DNA of 16,607 nucleotides from Candidatus Aminicenantota bacterium (lineage in GTDB: Bacteria > Acidobacteriota > Aminicenantia > Aminicenantales > JAFGBC01), in NCBI GenBank assembly GCA_016933355.1, contig JAFGBC010000008.1:1-16607 (forward strand), given 5' to 3'. The translations under genes were made by a program, and so were the position numbers. The notes beneath the pieces are model-generated. The model saw nothing but the letters and a program-made list of their open reading frames with translations. It was not told where the DNA came from and searched no databases. This document shows, one piece after another, positions 1-8,819 of this stretch (position 1 is its first letter; every line of letters starts with the position of its first letter).

Positions 1-60
1 GTTCGGCATTCTACGCAATCGCTTGAATTAGGTCGTGTGTCCCCGGAATTCTTCCCTGAT

Positions 61-89
61 TTGTGAAGGGTCGGGTTGTGTGTTACAGT
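61..89 (+). promoter_or_regulatory. Weak candidate promoter for recJ
   Basis: TTGTGA (61-66) and TACAGT (84-89) are separated by 17 bases; each matches 4 of 6 consensus positions for a housekeeping sigma promoter. The first ~98 bases are clearly less GC-rich than the coding sequence that follows. A transcript from here would start near base 96, about 3 bases before the ATG at 99. The match is weak and could be chance; nothing else recognisable lies in bases 1-98. Confidence 0.2.
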
Positions 90-98
90 GGTCATCCG

Positions 99-1793
99 AT
101 GAGAGACACCCTCTGGATACGGCCCGATGATGACGGCACGGGCGCCCGTCTGGCCGCCGAAATGGGCGTGTCCGAAGCCATCGGCCGCCTTCTGGTCCGC
201 CGCGGGATCTCGGATATCGATGCCGCACGGCGCTTTCTCCACGGGACGCTCGACGAGCTCATCGACCCCTTCCTCATGAACGGCATGAGAGAGGCCGTCG
301 GCCGCATCCGCCGCGCCGTCGACCTCAAGGAAAAGATCCTCGTCTTCGGCGACTACGACGTGGACGGCGTCCTCTCGGTCGTCATGCTTCTCAAAGCGCT
401 GCGCGCCCTGGGCGCCGACGCCGACTTCTTCATCCCCGACCGGCTCCGCGAGGGCTACGGCATCAAAAGGGAGCACGCCGCGGTCGTGGCCGAGCGGGGC
501 GTCGGCCTCGTCATCAGCGTCGACTGCGGCATCAAGGCCGTCGATTTTACCGAGCGGGTCCGGGAGATGGGGGCCGACGTCATCATCACGGACCACCATC
601 TGCCGGGCGAGGTCCTGCCGCGGGCGCTGGCCGTTCTCAACCCCGTCCTCGAGGATTCGGGATACCCCGAGAAGGGTCTGGCCGGAGTCGGCGTCGCCTA
701 CAAGCTCATCCAGGCCCTCCTCGACGGCGGCGCCCGCGGTCCCGAATGGGTCCAGAACTACCTCAAGCCCGTCGCCATCGGGACGATCGCCGACGTGGCC
801 CCCCTCAAGGGCGAGAACCGCATCCTGGTCCGCTACGGGCTCGACGGCTTGGGCGAGGTCTCGAACGTCGGGCTTCGCAAACTCCTCGAAGCCTGCGGCC
901 TATCCAGGCGGAGGATCAGCGAGGGCGACATCGGCTTCCGGATCGGCCCCCGTATCAACGCCGCCGGCCGGATGGGAGACGCCGCCATGGCCGTCCGGCT
1001 CTTCTTCGCCCCGGAGGCGGAGGCGGCCGAGATCGTGGCTCGGCTCGAGAAGCTGAACGCCAAGCGTCAGAGCGAGGAAGACAAGATCTTCAAGGACGCC
1101 GTCCGGCGCGTCGGCGAGCGCGGCCTCGAAAGCCGCTATAAGTTCTTCGCCCTGGGAAGCCCGGACTGGCACCGGGGCATCGTCGGCATCGTGGCGTCCA
1201 AGCTCAAAGACCACTACCACCGTCCCGTCCTTCTCTTCTCCTACGAGGACGGCAAGGCCCACGGCTCGGGCCGGAGCATCAGCGGCTTCCCCATTATCGA
1301 CTGTCTGGAGGCGTGCCGCGGACACGTCCTGAGCTACGGCGGCCACCCTATGGCCGTGGGATGTGTCCTGGAGACCGCCCGGTTGCCGGAGTTCAAAGCC
1401 GCCCTAAACGCCTTCGCCGCCGCCCGCCTCTCCGACGAGGACCTGAGGCCGCGGATTCGCATCGACGACCGCCTGGGCCTGGCCGAGATCGATGACGCGT
1501 TCCTGGCCCAGTATCGTCTCCTCGGCCCCTTCGGCGCAGGGAATCCGCGACCGGTCTTCCTGTCCGAGGCGGTCGAAGTTTCCGGGCCGCCCCAGATCCT
1601 CAAGAACAAGCACCTGAAATTCACGGCCCGGCAGGACGGCGCCGCGCGCAAGGCGCTGGCCTGGGGACGATCGGACTGGGCGCCCCGTCTTCGGCCGCGC
1701 GGGCGCGTCGACCTCGTCTACTCCCTCCAATTCTCGGAGTTCCTGGGTGAGGAGGAGACGAGCCTCAACGTCGAGGATTTGAAAGAGCGGTAG
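99..1793 (+). CDS. recJ: Single-stranded-DNA-specific 5'-3' exonuclease RecJ
   Basis: RecJ degrades single-stranded DNA 5' to 3' in recombinational and mismatch repair. The protein is 564 aa from ATG 99, close to the usual length. The DHH-family motifs are in order: DYDVDG (85-90), a later DCG segment, DHH (165-167), then GTIADVAPL. The DHHA1 part carries SGRSISGF and GGH (414-416), and a C-terminal OB-type part contains FGAGNPRPVF. These are the metal-binding and substrate-binding signatures of the family. An in-frame GTG at 63 would add 12 residues, but neither start has a good Shine-Dalgarno. I prefer ATG 99 because MRDTLW followed by a variable stretch resembles usual RecJ N termini. It leads the + strand run and is 16 bases from the LPS transport gene. 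No functional link to those genes is visible beyond co-orientation. Confidence 0.95.
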   Translation: MRDTLWIRPDDDGTGARLAAEMGVSEAIGRLLVRRGISDIDAARRFLHGTLDELIDPFLMNGMREAVGRIRRAVDLKEKILVFGDYDVDGVLSVVMLLKALRALGADADFFIPDRLREGYGIKREHAAVVAERGVGLVISVDCGIKAVDFTERVREMGADVIITDHHLPGEVLPRALAVLNPVLEDSGYPEKGLAGVGVAYKLIQALLDGGARGPEWVQNYLKPVAIGTIADVAPLKGENRILVRYGLDGLGEVSNVGLRKLLEACGLSRRRISEGDIGFRIGPRINAAGRMGDAAMAVRLFFAPEAEAAEIVARLEKLNAKRQSEEDKIFKDAVRRVGERGLESRYKFFALGSPDWHRGIVGIVASKLKDHYHRPVLLFSYEDGKAHGSGRSISGFPIIDCLEACRGHVLSYGGHPMAVGCVLETARLPEFKAALNAFAAARLSDEDLRPRIRIDDRLGLAEIDDAFLAQYRLLGPFGAGNPRPVFLSEAVEVSGPPQILKNKHLKFTARQDGAARKALAWGRSDWAPRLRPRGRVDLVYSLQFSEFLGEEETSLNVEDLKER

Positions 1794-1809
1794 GGGGAGG
1801 AGGGCCGGC

Positions 1810-3672
1810 GTGAGACGCCGTCGCGCGTTCGTGTTGGCGAAAACGGCCCGGGCCGTCATCCTCGTCGCCCTGGCCGGCCTCTGCCTCCTGATCGCCGTCC
1901 TGTTCCTGTCCCGCTGGCGCGGCCGGCCGCGGGTCGCGGTCGAGGGCCGGGACATCCCGCCGCGCAAAGTCGAGCGCCAGGATAAAGTCCGTCACTTCGT
2001 CTATAAGGGCGATAAGGGGCGGGTCGAGCTCAAGGCGGACAAGAACTACGTCGGCGCCGACGGTTTGTTCCATCTCGAGGGCGACGTCGACGTCGTTCAG
2101 TACGGGCAGAAAGAGCGGCCGCCGGTCCGGATCCTCGGCGACGAGGCGGTCTACGACGAGCGCCTGACCAAGATCCGCTTCCGGGGGAACGTCGTCGTCC
2201 GCTACGAGGAGAGCGAGATCCGCACGCCTCAGCTCGAATACGCCAAGGAGGGGGAGATCCTCAAGACCGACAAGGGGGTGTCCTTCGCAACGCCCCGGGG
2301 CACAGGGACGGCCCGGAGGATGACCTACTGGTTCACGCAGGACCGCTTTCTGTTTAGGGACCGGGTCGCGTTCGACGCCAAGCCCGGGACGGCCGCGGAC
2401 AGCGCGCTCCATATGGAGGGGGACGCCTTCGAGTATATCCGCGGCTCGCGTCACGGGATCCTCAGGGACAACGTCAGCCTCTGGACGGGGCGCAGCCGAG
2501 CCACGGCCGGCCGGCTGGTCTTCGACCTCACCCCGGGCGAGGCGGGATTCAGGAACCTGACGCTCGAGGAGAACGTCCAGGCCGCCTTCGTCCGTCCGGG
2601 AGGGGAGGGAGAACGGACCCTTCAGGCCAACCGGGCTCTGATCAAGCCCTTTCCCGGGACCGACAGCATCCGGATGATGGAGGCCAAAGGAAGCTGCCAT
2701 GCCGTCCTTCCCCTCGTTTCGGGCGTCCCGGCTGAGATCAAGGCCCCGGAGCTCAAAGCGTTCTTCGACGCCGAGGGAGGACTCAAGTCGATGACCGCGA
2801 AGGGGCGCGTCGAAGTCCTCGAGCGGGCGACGGGGACGAGCGGCGAGCGGACGATCAGCGGAGACACGCTGAGCGTTAACGGGGCGAAGCAATTGATGAC
2901 GGTGGAGCCTGATAAGGCGAAAAAGGGGCGGTCGCGGATGGTCACGGCCCAAGCCGAGCTCGAGGCCGGGACGATCAGCTTCTCCTATGGGAAGGGCGAC
3001 GTCGACGCGGACGGAGACGTCAAGGCCATCCTCCAGCCGGGAGCGGGGGGCAAGGTCCCGGGGGGCCTATTCGCCGGCCGCGACGCGGTCCTCGTCTCGG
3101 CCGGCCAGATGAGATATTCAAAGGACGCCGGGCGTTCTCTATATAAAGGGGACGCCAGACTCTGGCAGGGGAAACAGGTGATCCAGGCCGATCTCGTCCA
3201 AGTCCTCGAGGCCAAAGGGAGCCTGGAAGGGCGCGGCAAGGTCAAGACTCAGTTCTGGCACAAGCCCAAGGACGCCGTCGAGGAGGAGCGGGTGGAGATC
3301 GACGGCGAAACGATCGAATTCCGCCCCGAGGAGCGCCGGGTTTCCTTCCGGAAGGACTGCCGGCTCAAGGCCCGGAACGCCGTCCTGGAGGCCGATACGA
3401 TCGCAATGGACCTCGCCGAGGGCACCTCCGAAATGACCCGGATCGTCGCCCGCGGGGCTGTCCGCATCCAGCAGGGCAGCTGGGAGGGTCGGGGCGGCCG
3501 GGCGGAGTTCGCCGTCCCCGAGGAGACCGTCGTCCTTCTCGACAAGCCGGTTCTCGTCGATAAGGATAAGGGCGAGACCAGGGGCGACAAATTGACATTT
3601 CAACTGGCCGATGGTAAGATTCTGATAGAGAACAAGAAGCGTGATCGATCGGTCACGGTCATCAAGTCGTGA
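1810..3672 (+). CDS. LPS transport periplasmic protein, LptC/LptA-type fusion
   Basis: The 620-aa protein has a short basic N terminus and one membrane segment (about 15-33), so it is probably a bitopic inner-membrane protein with a large periplasmic part. The rest is beta-rich and repetitive, with recurring GD/GDxAxYD, FxGNVxV and RGxVxI phrases typical of the LptC/LptA/OstA jellyroll superfamily. Residues ~45-215 look LptC-like. Residues ~400-610 look OstA/LptA-like, ending in a GDKLTFQLADGKILIEN phrase. The stretch between seems to hold further units. LptC is usually about 190 aa and LptA about 185 aa, so this is far longer than either. It sits directly before lptB, where enterobacteria have separate lptC and lptA. 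The inferred role is the periplasmic bridge carrying LPS from the inner-membrane LptB2FG complex toward LptD. The start is GTG 1810, preceded by a strong GGGGGAGGAGGG. Domain limits are estimates. Confidence 0.8.
   Translation: MRRRRAFVLAKTARAVILVALAGLCLLIAVLFLSRWRGRPRVAVEGRDIPPRKVERQDKVRHFVYKGDKGRVELKADKNYVGADGLFHLEGDVDVVQYGQKERPPVRILGDEAVYDERLTKIRFRGNVVVRYEESEIRTPQLEYAKEGEILKTDKGVSFATPRGTGTARRMTYWFTQDRFLFRDRVAFDAKPGTAADSALHMEGDAFEYIRGSRHGILRDNVSLWTGRSRATAGRLVFDLTPGEAGFRNLTLEENVQAAFVRPGGEGERTLQANRALIKPFPGTDSIRMMEAKGSCHAVLPLVSGVPAEIKAPELKAFFDAEGGLKSMTAKGRVEVLERATGTSGERTISGDTLSVNGAKQLMTVEPDKAKKGRSRMVTAQAELEAGTISFSYGKGDVDADGDVKAILQPGAGGKVPGGLFAGRDAVLVSAGQMRYSKDAGRSLYKGDARLWQGKQVIQADLVQVLEAKGSLEGRGKVKTQFWHKPKDAVEEERVEIDGETIEFRPEERRVSFRKDCRLKARNAVLEADTIAMDLAEGTSEMTRIVARGAVRIQQGSWEGRGGRAEFAVPEETVVLLDKPVLVDKDKGETRGDKLTFQLADGKILIENKKRDRSVTVIKS
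3592..3620 (+). promoter_or_regulatory. Promoter inside 3' end of the lptC/lptA-type gene, for lptB-rpoN
   Basis: A perfect -35 TTGACA (3592-3597), a 17-base spacer and -10 TAAGAT (3615-3620) are preceded by TGG (3612-3614), the extended -10 motif. The region is coding, yet its codons (TTG, ACA, TTT, CAA, GGT, ATT, ATA) are unlike the GC-ending codons used elsewhere in this gene, which suggests selection at DNA level. The predicted transcript start is near 3627, giving about 49 leader bases before lptB at 3676. It could drive lptB, rpoN, hpf and genes downstream. Confidence 0.6.
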
Positions 3673-3675
3673 GGC

Positions 3676-4404
3676 ATGAGAGACGGGTTGCGAGCGGCCG
3701 GCCTTGAGAAGAGCTACCGGCGCAAGAAGGCCGTCGACGGCGTCACGGTCGAGATCGATCGGGGGGAGATCGTCGGGCTGCTCGGCCCCAACGGAGCGGG
3801 CAAGACCACGACCTTTTCGATGATCCTCGGCCTGATTCCCCAGGACGCGGGGCGGATTACGCTCGACGGCGAGGACATCACCGATCTTCCCATGTACTTG
3901 CGGGCCCAAAGCGGCATCTGCCTGCTGCCCCAGGAGCCGTCCGTCTTCCGGAAATTGAGCGTCGAGGAGAACCTGGCCGCCATCCTGGAGATCCTGCCCC
4001 GGGAGGACGAGGCCCGCGCCGGAGACATCGGGAGCGTCCTCGAAGAGTTCGGCCTCGCCCGCCTGGCCCGGGCCAAGGCCTATACGCTGTCGGGAGGAGA
4101 GCGGCGCCGCCTGGAGATCGCCAGGGCCATGATCACCGGCCCCGAATTCATCCTCCTCGACGAGCCGTTCACCGGGATCGACCCGCTGGCCATCCACGAT
4201 CTCCAGCAGATCCTCCTGTCCCTGAAAGCGAAGGGGCTCGGGCTGTTGATCACCGACCACAGCGTCCGGGAAACGCTCAAGATTTCGGACCGCGGCTATA
4301 TCATCGACGGGGGGAAGATCATCCAACACGGGCTGCCGGAGGCGCTCGTCGCGTCCGATGAGGTCCGGCGACATTACCTCGGGGACGGATTCCGGCTGGA
4401 ATGA
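3676..4404 (+). CDS. lptB: LPS export ABC transporter ATP-binding protein LptB
   Basis: This is the cytoplasmic ATPase of the LptB2FG transporter that extracts LPS from the inner membrane. At 242 aa it is of normal length. All nucleotide-binding motifs are intact: Walker A GPNGAGKTT (37-45), the ABC signature LSGGERRR (138-145), Walker B ILLDEP (159-164) and the switch histidine H195 in ITDH. The LPSVFRKLSVEEN-like phrase after the Q-loop is characteristic of LptB rather than other ABC ATPases. The gene begins 4 bases after the LptC/LptA-type gene, and GTGAGG just upstream of the ATG overlaps that gene's stop, so translation is probably coupled. The permease genes lptF and lptG are not in this window. 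Confidence 0.96.
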   Translation: MRDGLRAAGLEKSYRRKKAVDGVTVEIDRGEIVGLLGPNGAGKTTTFSMILGLIPQDAGRITLDGEDITDLPMYLRAQSGICLLPQEPSVFRKLSVEENLAAILEILPREDEARAGDIGSVLEEFGLARLARAKAYTLSGGERRRLEIARAMITGPEFILLDEPFTGIDPLAIHDLQQILLSLKAKGLGLLITDHSVRETLKISDRGYIIDGGKIIQHGLPEALVASDEVRRHYLGDGFRLE

Positions 4405-4435
4405 GTCTTCCGGAGAGAGGGAGGACGGGGCGACG

Positions 4436-5917
4436 GTGCTGAAACAGAGGCTCGATCAGCGACAGGTCCAGAAGCTCATCCTGGCGCCCGCCCTTCAGCA
4501 GGCCATCAAGCTTCTCCCCCTGACCAACCTCGAGCTGATCGAGGTCATCGACGGCGAGCTGACCCAGAACCCGATGCTCGAGCTGGAGGAGTTCGAGTCC
4601 GCCCCCGAAATCAAGAACCGCCAAGTCGACCTGAAAACCCAGGCCGCCGCGACGCCGGCCGCCGGCGAGGCCGGAGAGGGGCCGGCCGGCGAAGCGGCCG
4701 CCCCGGCCGAGAGCGGCGCCGAGGACCTCGCTGCCGAGCTCTCGTTCCAGGATTATCTGGAGGGCGGGGCCGGGCCCTACGCCCGGGACCGGAAAGACAT
4801 CCCCTCGATCGAGAACACGCTGACCAAACGGGCCTCGCTCTGGGACCATCTGAACTGGCAGGCCAACCTGACGTTCTTCGACGCGGCCGAGCACGAGGTT
4901 GCCCAGCTCGTCATCGGGAACATCAATGAGGACGGCTACCTGACGGCGACGATCGAGGAAATCGCCGCCATGGGCAAGACCGACGCCGAAACGGTCGAGC
5001 GCATCCGCCAGGACATCCTCTTCTTCGACCCGGTCGGGGCCGCCAGCTTCAACCTCCAGGAGGCCCTCCTCGTCCAGCTGGACCATCTCCGCGTCCGGGA
5101 CGCGGTCGCCCGCGAGATCATCGAGAAGCACCTCCTGCTCCTTGAGAAGTCCGATTACGCCGGGCTGACCAAGGCCCTCGGCCTCGGCCTGGCCGATGTC
5201 CGGGCCCACATCGACGTCATCAAAGGGCTCGACCCGGCCCCCGGCCGCAAGTACAGCCAGGAGCGGACCTTTTACGTCGTCCCCGACATCATCGTCAGCA
5301 AGGAGGACGACGAGCTCAAGATCGCCCTGAACGACGAGGGCCTGCCCCGGCTGCGGATCAGCCGCTACTACCGCCGGCTCCTGGCCGAGGCCGCCAAGGA
5401 CAGCGAGGCCCACGAGTACCTCAAGGACAAGATGAAGAAGGCCATCTGGTTCCTGCGCAGCCTCGAACAGCGGGACCGGACGGTCGCCAGGGTCGCCCGC
5501 TACATCGTCGCCAAGCAGAAAGAGTTCTTCGAGAGCGGCCTCGACTTCATCAAGCCGCTGACCCTGATGGAGATCGCGCGCGAGATCGGCGTCCACGAAT
5601 CGACGGTCGGCCGCGTCGTCGCCAACAAGCACATGATGACGCCGCGCGGGGTCTTCCCCCTCAAGTATTTCTTCCACAAGTCCCTGGTCGGGGATTTCGG
5701 CGAGGAGGTCTCGTCTCTCCGGATCAAAGACCGGATCCGGAAGCTGGTCGAGAACGAGGACCGGACGCGGCCGCTGTCCGACGACGAGATCGTCGCCGTC
5801 CTGTCCAAGGAGAACCTGCGGATCGCCCGGCGGACCGTCGCCAAATACCGCAAGCAGCTCCGCATCCCGCCGTCCCACATCCGGAAACGCAAATTCCTTA
5901 TGGAGGGCGCCCCATGA
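4436..5917 (+). CDS. rpoN: RNA polymerase sigma-54 factor
   Basis: RpoN directs core RNA polymerase to -24/-12 promoters, which open only with an AAA+ activator. The protein is 493 aa, as usual. Region I is at the N terminus, with QQAIKLLPLTNLEL resembling the family's activator-contact helix. An acidic and Ala/Pro-rich region II follows (~45-110), then the core-binding part. The helix-turn-helix lies at about 376-398 (TLMEIAREIGVHESTV), and the RpoN box ARRTVAKYRK is intact at 464-473. I chose GTG 4436, which gives MLKQRLDQRQ, the expected N terminus, and follows GGGAGGACGGGG. A more upstream ATG at 4358 lies inside lptB and adds 26 unlike residues. The 3' end overlaps hpf by ATGA. I recognise no sigma-54 promoter in the window. 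Confidence 0.96.
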   Translation: MLKQRLDQRQVQKLILAPALQQAIKLLPLTNLELIEVIDGELTQNPMLELEEFESAPEIKNRQVDLKTQAAATPAAGEAGEGPAGEAAAPAESGAEDLAAELSFQDYLEGGAGPYARDRKDIPSIENTLTKRASLWDHLNWQANLTFFDAAEHEVAQLVIGNINEDGYLTATIEEIAAMGKTDAETVERIRQDILFFDPVGAASFNLQEALLVQLDHLRVRDAVAREIIEKHLLLLEKSDYAGLTKALGLGLADVRAHIDVIKGLDPAPGRKYSQERTFYVVPDIIVSKEDDELKIALNDEGLPRLRISRYYRRLLAEAAKDSEAHEYLKDKMKKAIWFLRSLEQRDRTVARVARYIVAKQKEFFESGLDFIKPLTLMEIAREIGVHESTVGRVVANKHMMTPRGVFPLKYFFHKSLVGDFGEEVSSLRIKDRIRKLVENEDRTRPLSDDEIVAVLSKENLRIARRTVAKYRKQLRIPPSHIRKRKFLMEGAP

Positions 5918-6438
5918 ACATCCATATCACGGCCCGGCAGACCGAGGTCACGCCCGAGATGCGCGACTTCTGCGAAGAGCGGCTGCGGGCTCTGGAGAAG
6001 CTGGCCGGGTCGATCTTCGACGCCGACCTGGTCCTGTCCGCCCAGAAGTACCGCCACAAGGTCGAGCTCAACGTCAAAGGCCGGGGCCGGACGATCGCCA
6101 TGACCGAGGAGACGGCGGACGCCCTGTCCTCCCTGCACCGGGTCTTCGACCGCCTGGAAGAGAAGCTCAAGAAGGAGCGGGCGAAGTATCGCGAGCAGAA
6201 GCGGCGTAAGGGACGCGAGCGAAAGAGCTTAGGCCCGCCCGAAGAGCCGGCCGAGGCGGGGCGCCGGATTCTGCGCAGCCCCTTCTTCGCCCTGAAGCCG
6301 ATGTCGGTCGAGGAGGCCGCCGTCCAGTTCGAGATCAAGAAGCGGGAGGTCCTGATGTTCCGCGAGCCGGGCGCGGAGCGCTGGGCCGTTCTCTTCCGCC
6401 GCAAGGACGGGAACATCGGACTCGTCCAGCCCGACTGA
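5914..6438 (+). CDS. hpf: Ribosome hibernation promoting factor, long form
   Basis: The protein is 174 aa in two parts. The N-terminal S30AE domain (about 1-100) begins MNIHITARQTEVT and binds the decoding region of idle 30S subunits. A charged linker leads to a C-terminal dimerisation domain from about K128 (KPMSVEEA) to the end (RRKDGNIGLVQPD). The C-terminal domain marks the long form, which makes 100S ribosome dimers without a separate Rmf, unlike the ~95-aa enterobacterial short Hpf in the same rpoN-linked position. The start ATG overlaps the rpoN stop (ATGA), so the two are translationally coupled. Its position after rpoN and before ptsN is conserved in many proteobacteria. Confidence 0.95.
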   Translation: MNIHITARQTEVTPEMRDFCEERLRALEKLAGSIFDADLVLSAQKYRHKVELNVKGRGRTIAMTEETADALSSLHRVFDRLEEKLKKERAKYREQKRRKGRERKSLGPPEEPAEAGRRILRSPFFALKPMSVEEAAVQFEIKKREVLMFREPGAERWAVLFRRKDGNIGLVQPD

Positions 6439-6454
6439 AAACGCGCGGGAACCC

Positions 6455-6902
6455 ATGGGCTCTCGCCTGCACCCCCTCCTGGCCGCGGACCTCGTCGTCC
6501 CCGACCTCGCGGCCGGGGACCGCAACGGCATCCTGAGGGAGATGGCGGCCGTCCTCAAGGCCCGGGGGCGAATCGCCGATGACGGCGAGCTCGCGGCTCG
6601 GCTGGCCGCACGCGAGAACATGGGCAGCACGGCGATCGGGCGGGGGATCGCCATCCCCCACTGCAAGGCGAACGGCCTCGGTCGTCCGCTCGTCCTCTTG
6701 GCGGTGTCCCGGAAAGGCGCCTCCTTCGATGCCGCCGACGGCAAGCCGGTCCACCTCTTCTTCCTGGTCGTCACGCCGCCCGAAGACCCCGCCCTGAGCC
6801 TTCAGATCCTGGCCGCGATCGCCCGGCTCTCCCGGCGCTCCCGCGGCCTTCAGCGCAAGATCCTGGCCGCGGCCGGAGCCTCGGATATTCTGGAGATCGT
6901 CC

Positions 6903-6931
<29 letters not shown>
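6455..6931 (+). CDS. ptsN: Nitrogen-type PTS EIIA component (PtsN)
   Basis: This is a 158-aa EIIA of the PtsN/fructose family, a soluble phosphoacceptor that in other bacteria regulates potassium transport, nitrogen and carbon responses rather than sugar uptake. The phosphorylation site is His69 in GRGIAIPHCK, matching the usual AIPH signature, and ENMGSTAIG precedes it as in family members. The C-terminal FFLVVTPPEDPALSLQ phrase is also typical. A 16-base gap separates it from hpf, with only a weak GGGA before the ATG. Its 3' end overlaps hprK by 29 bases. Likely donors are HPr and EI encoded downstream in the same run. No EIIB or EIIC partner is present. Confidence 0.93.
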
Positions 6932-7513
<582 letters not shown>

Positions 7514-7517
<4 letters not shown>

Positions 7518-8368
7518 CCAAAAACCGCTTTCTGATCATCACCGGGCTTTCGGGCTCGGGTAAGACGGTCTTCAGCCACTTTCTCGAGGACATGGGCTAC
7601 TACCGCGTCGACAACCTGCCGGCCAAGCTCATCCTGCCGTTCGTCGACCTCTGGCTCCGTCGCAAGGTCGAGATCGGCAAGGTCGCCCTGGTCGTCGACA
7701 TCCGCGAGCCGGCCTTCCTCAAGGAGTTCCCCCGGGTCTGGACCGAGGTCCGCCGCAAGGTCGGCGCGCGGCTCATTTTTCTCGACGCGAGCGACGAGTC
7801 CCTGGTCAAACGCTTCAGCGAGACGCGGCGACCCCATCCCCTGAGCCGGACGTCGGCCGTGGCGGGCGTCCGGCTGGAGCGGAAGCGGCTGGCGCCGATC
7901 AAGGCCGCGGCCGACGAGGTCATCGACACGACGCGCCTGACGATCGTCCAGCTCAAGGAACTCCTGGCCGCCCGCTTCGCCGGCCGGCGCGCGCCGCGGC
8001 TGCGGATCGTCCTGGTCAGCTTCGGCTACAAGCACGGCGTTCCTCTCGAAGCGGACCTCGTCTTCGACACCCGCTTCCTCCCCAACCCCTTTTACGTCGA
8101 GTCCCTCCGCGACAAGACGGGCCGCCAGCGGGCGGTCCGCGATTTCGTGCTGGGGGGGGCCGAAACCGGCGAATTCCTGGAACGGCTGCGAAGCTTCCTC
8201 GACTTCCTCATCCCCCGCTTCATCCGCGAGGGGAAGAGCTACCTGACGGTCGCCGTCGGCTGCACGGGGGGGAGGCACCGCTCGGTCGTCGTCGCCGAGA
8301 GCCTCCGGGAGTATCTTCGCCGCCGGAAATATGATATAAAGCTCTATCATCGGGACATGTTCAAATAG
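7514..8368 (+). CDS. rapZ: RNase adapter protein RapZ (YvcJ family nucleotide-binding protein)
   Basis: The 284-aa product is full length. The N-terminal P-loop is GLSGSGKT (11-18), followed by DNLP, a family hallmark. The C-terminal domain contains VSFGYKHGVPLEADLVFDTR, LPNPFY and GCTGGRHRSV, all typical of RapZ. In E. coli RapZ senses glucosamine-6-phosphate and guides RNase E to the sRNA GlmZ. In Gram-positive bacteria the homologue YvcJ has other, less clear roles. Whether it acts on an sRNA here cannot be told, and I see no GlmY/GlmZ-like gene. The ATG overlaps the hprK stop (ATGA). The same frame is open back to 7211 inside hprK, but translation from there is not supported by family length. 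The 3' end has an AT-rich patch that may hold a promoter. Confidence 0.95.
8332..8340 (+). promoter_or_regulatory. Extended -10 promoter candidate at rapZ 3' end
   Basis: TGA followed by TATAAA (8335-8340) gives the extended -10 pattern TGnTATAAA, with no recognisable -35. The coding region here uses AAA, TAT, GAT and ATA codons, an abrupt change from the GC-ending codons before it. The predicted start is near 8347, about 46 bases before the EIIA ATG at 8393 and with that gene's GAGGAG inside the leader. It could allow the EIIA, HPr and EI genes to be expressed apart from rpoN-rapZ. Confidence 0.4.
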
Positions 8369-8392
8369 CGGCCCGCAGCGAGGAGTCAGGCC

Positions 8393-8797
8393 ATGGTCGG
8401 AGGCATCATCGTCTGCCACGGGAAGCTGGCCGAGGAGCTTCTCAACGCCCTGACGATCATTCTGGGCGAGGCGCCCAACATCGAGGCGATCTCGATCGGG
8501 TGGTACGATGATGTCGAGGACTCCAAGCGCAAGATCAGCCAGAGCCTCAAGAAGGTCGACCAGAAGAACGGCATCGTCATCTTCACCGATATGTTCGGCG
8601 GGACGCCCTCGAACCTGAGCTTCAGCTTCCTCAAGGACGGCCAGGTCGAGATCATCACCGGCGTCAACCTGCCCATGCTCATCAAGTTCGTCTCCCTCCA
8701 GCGCAACAACAACCTCAAGGACGTCGCCAGGAAGGTCGTCGACCAGGGCAAGAAGAACATCCACCTCGCCAGCGCCCTCCTCGGGGCCAAGCGCTGA
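8393..8797 (+). CDS. PTS EIIA component, mannose/sorbose family
   Basis: This is a 134-aa stand-alone EIIA of the mannose family. The phosphorylatable His9 lies in GGIIVCHGKLAEELL, at the same place as His10 of E. coli ManX. The FTDMFGGTPSN motif matches the family, as does the length for a domain lacking EIIB. In alphaproteobacteria the same small EIIA sits between hprK/rapZ and HPr and takes part in regulation rather than transport. No mannose EIIB, EIIC or EIID genes are here, so a regulatory role is inferred. A good Shine-Dalgarno (CGAGGAG, 8379-8385) precedes the ATG. The gene lies 24 bases after rapZ and 22 bases before HPr. Confidence 0.92.
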   Translation: MVGGIIVCHGKLAEELLNALTIILGEAPNIEAISIGWYDDVEDSKRKISQSLKKVDQKNGIVIFTDMFGGTPSNLSFSFLKDGQVEIITGVNLPMLIKFVSLQRNNNLKDVARKVVDQGKKNIHLASALLGAKR

Positions 8798-8819
8798 GGC
8801 CGCCGCTTCGGACGCCGTC

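Noticed and set aside
4358..4435. Upstream ATG start for rpoN
   Set aside because: It lies within lptB and adds residues absent from sigma-54 N termini; GTG 4436 has a ribosome-binding site and gives the usual start.
4319..5878. Long - strand open frame (519 aa) opposite rpoN
   Set aside because: It mirrors the highly conserved rpoN in a GC-rich region; its composition is skewed to D, L, V and G without recognisable motifs. Similar shadow frames lie opposite the LptC/LptA-type gene, rapZ, ptsI and tolB.
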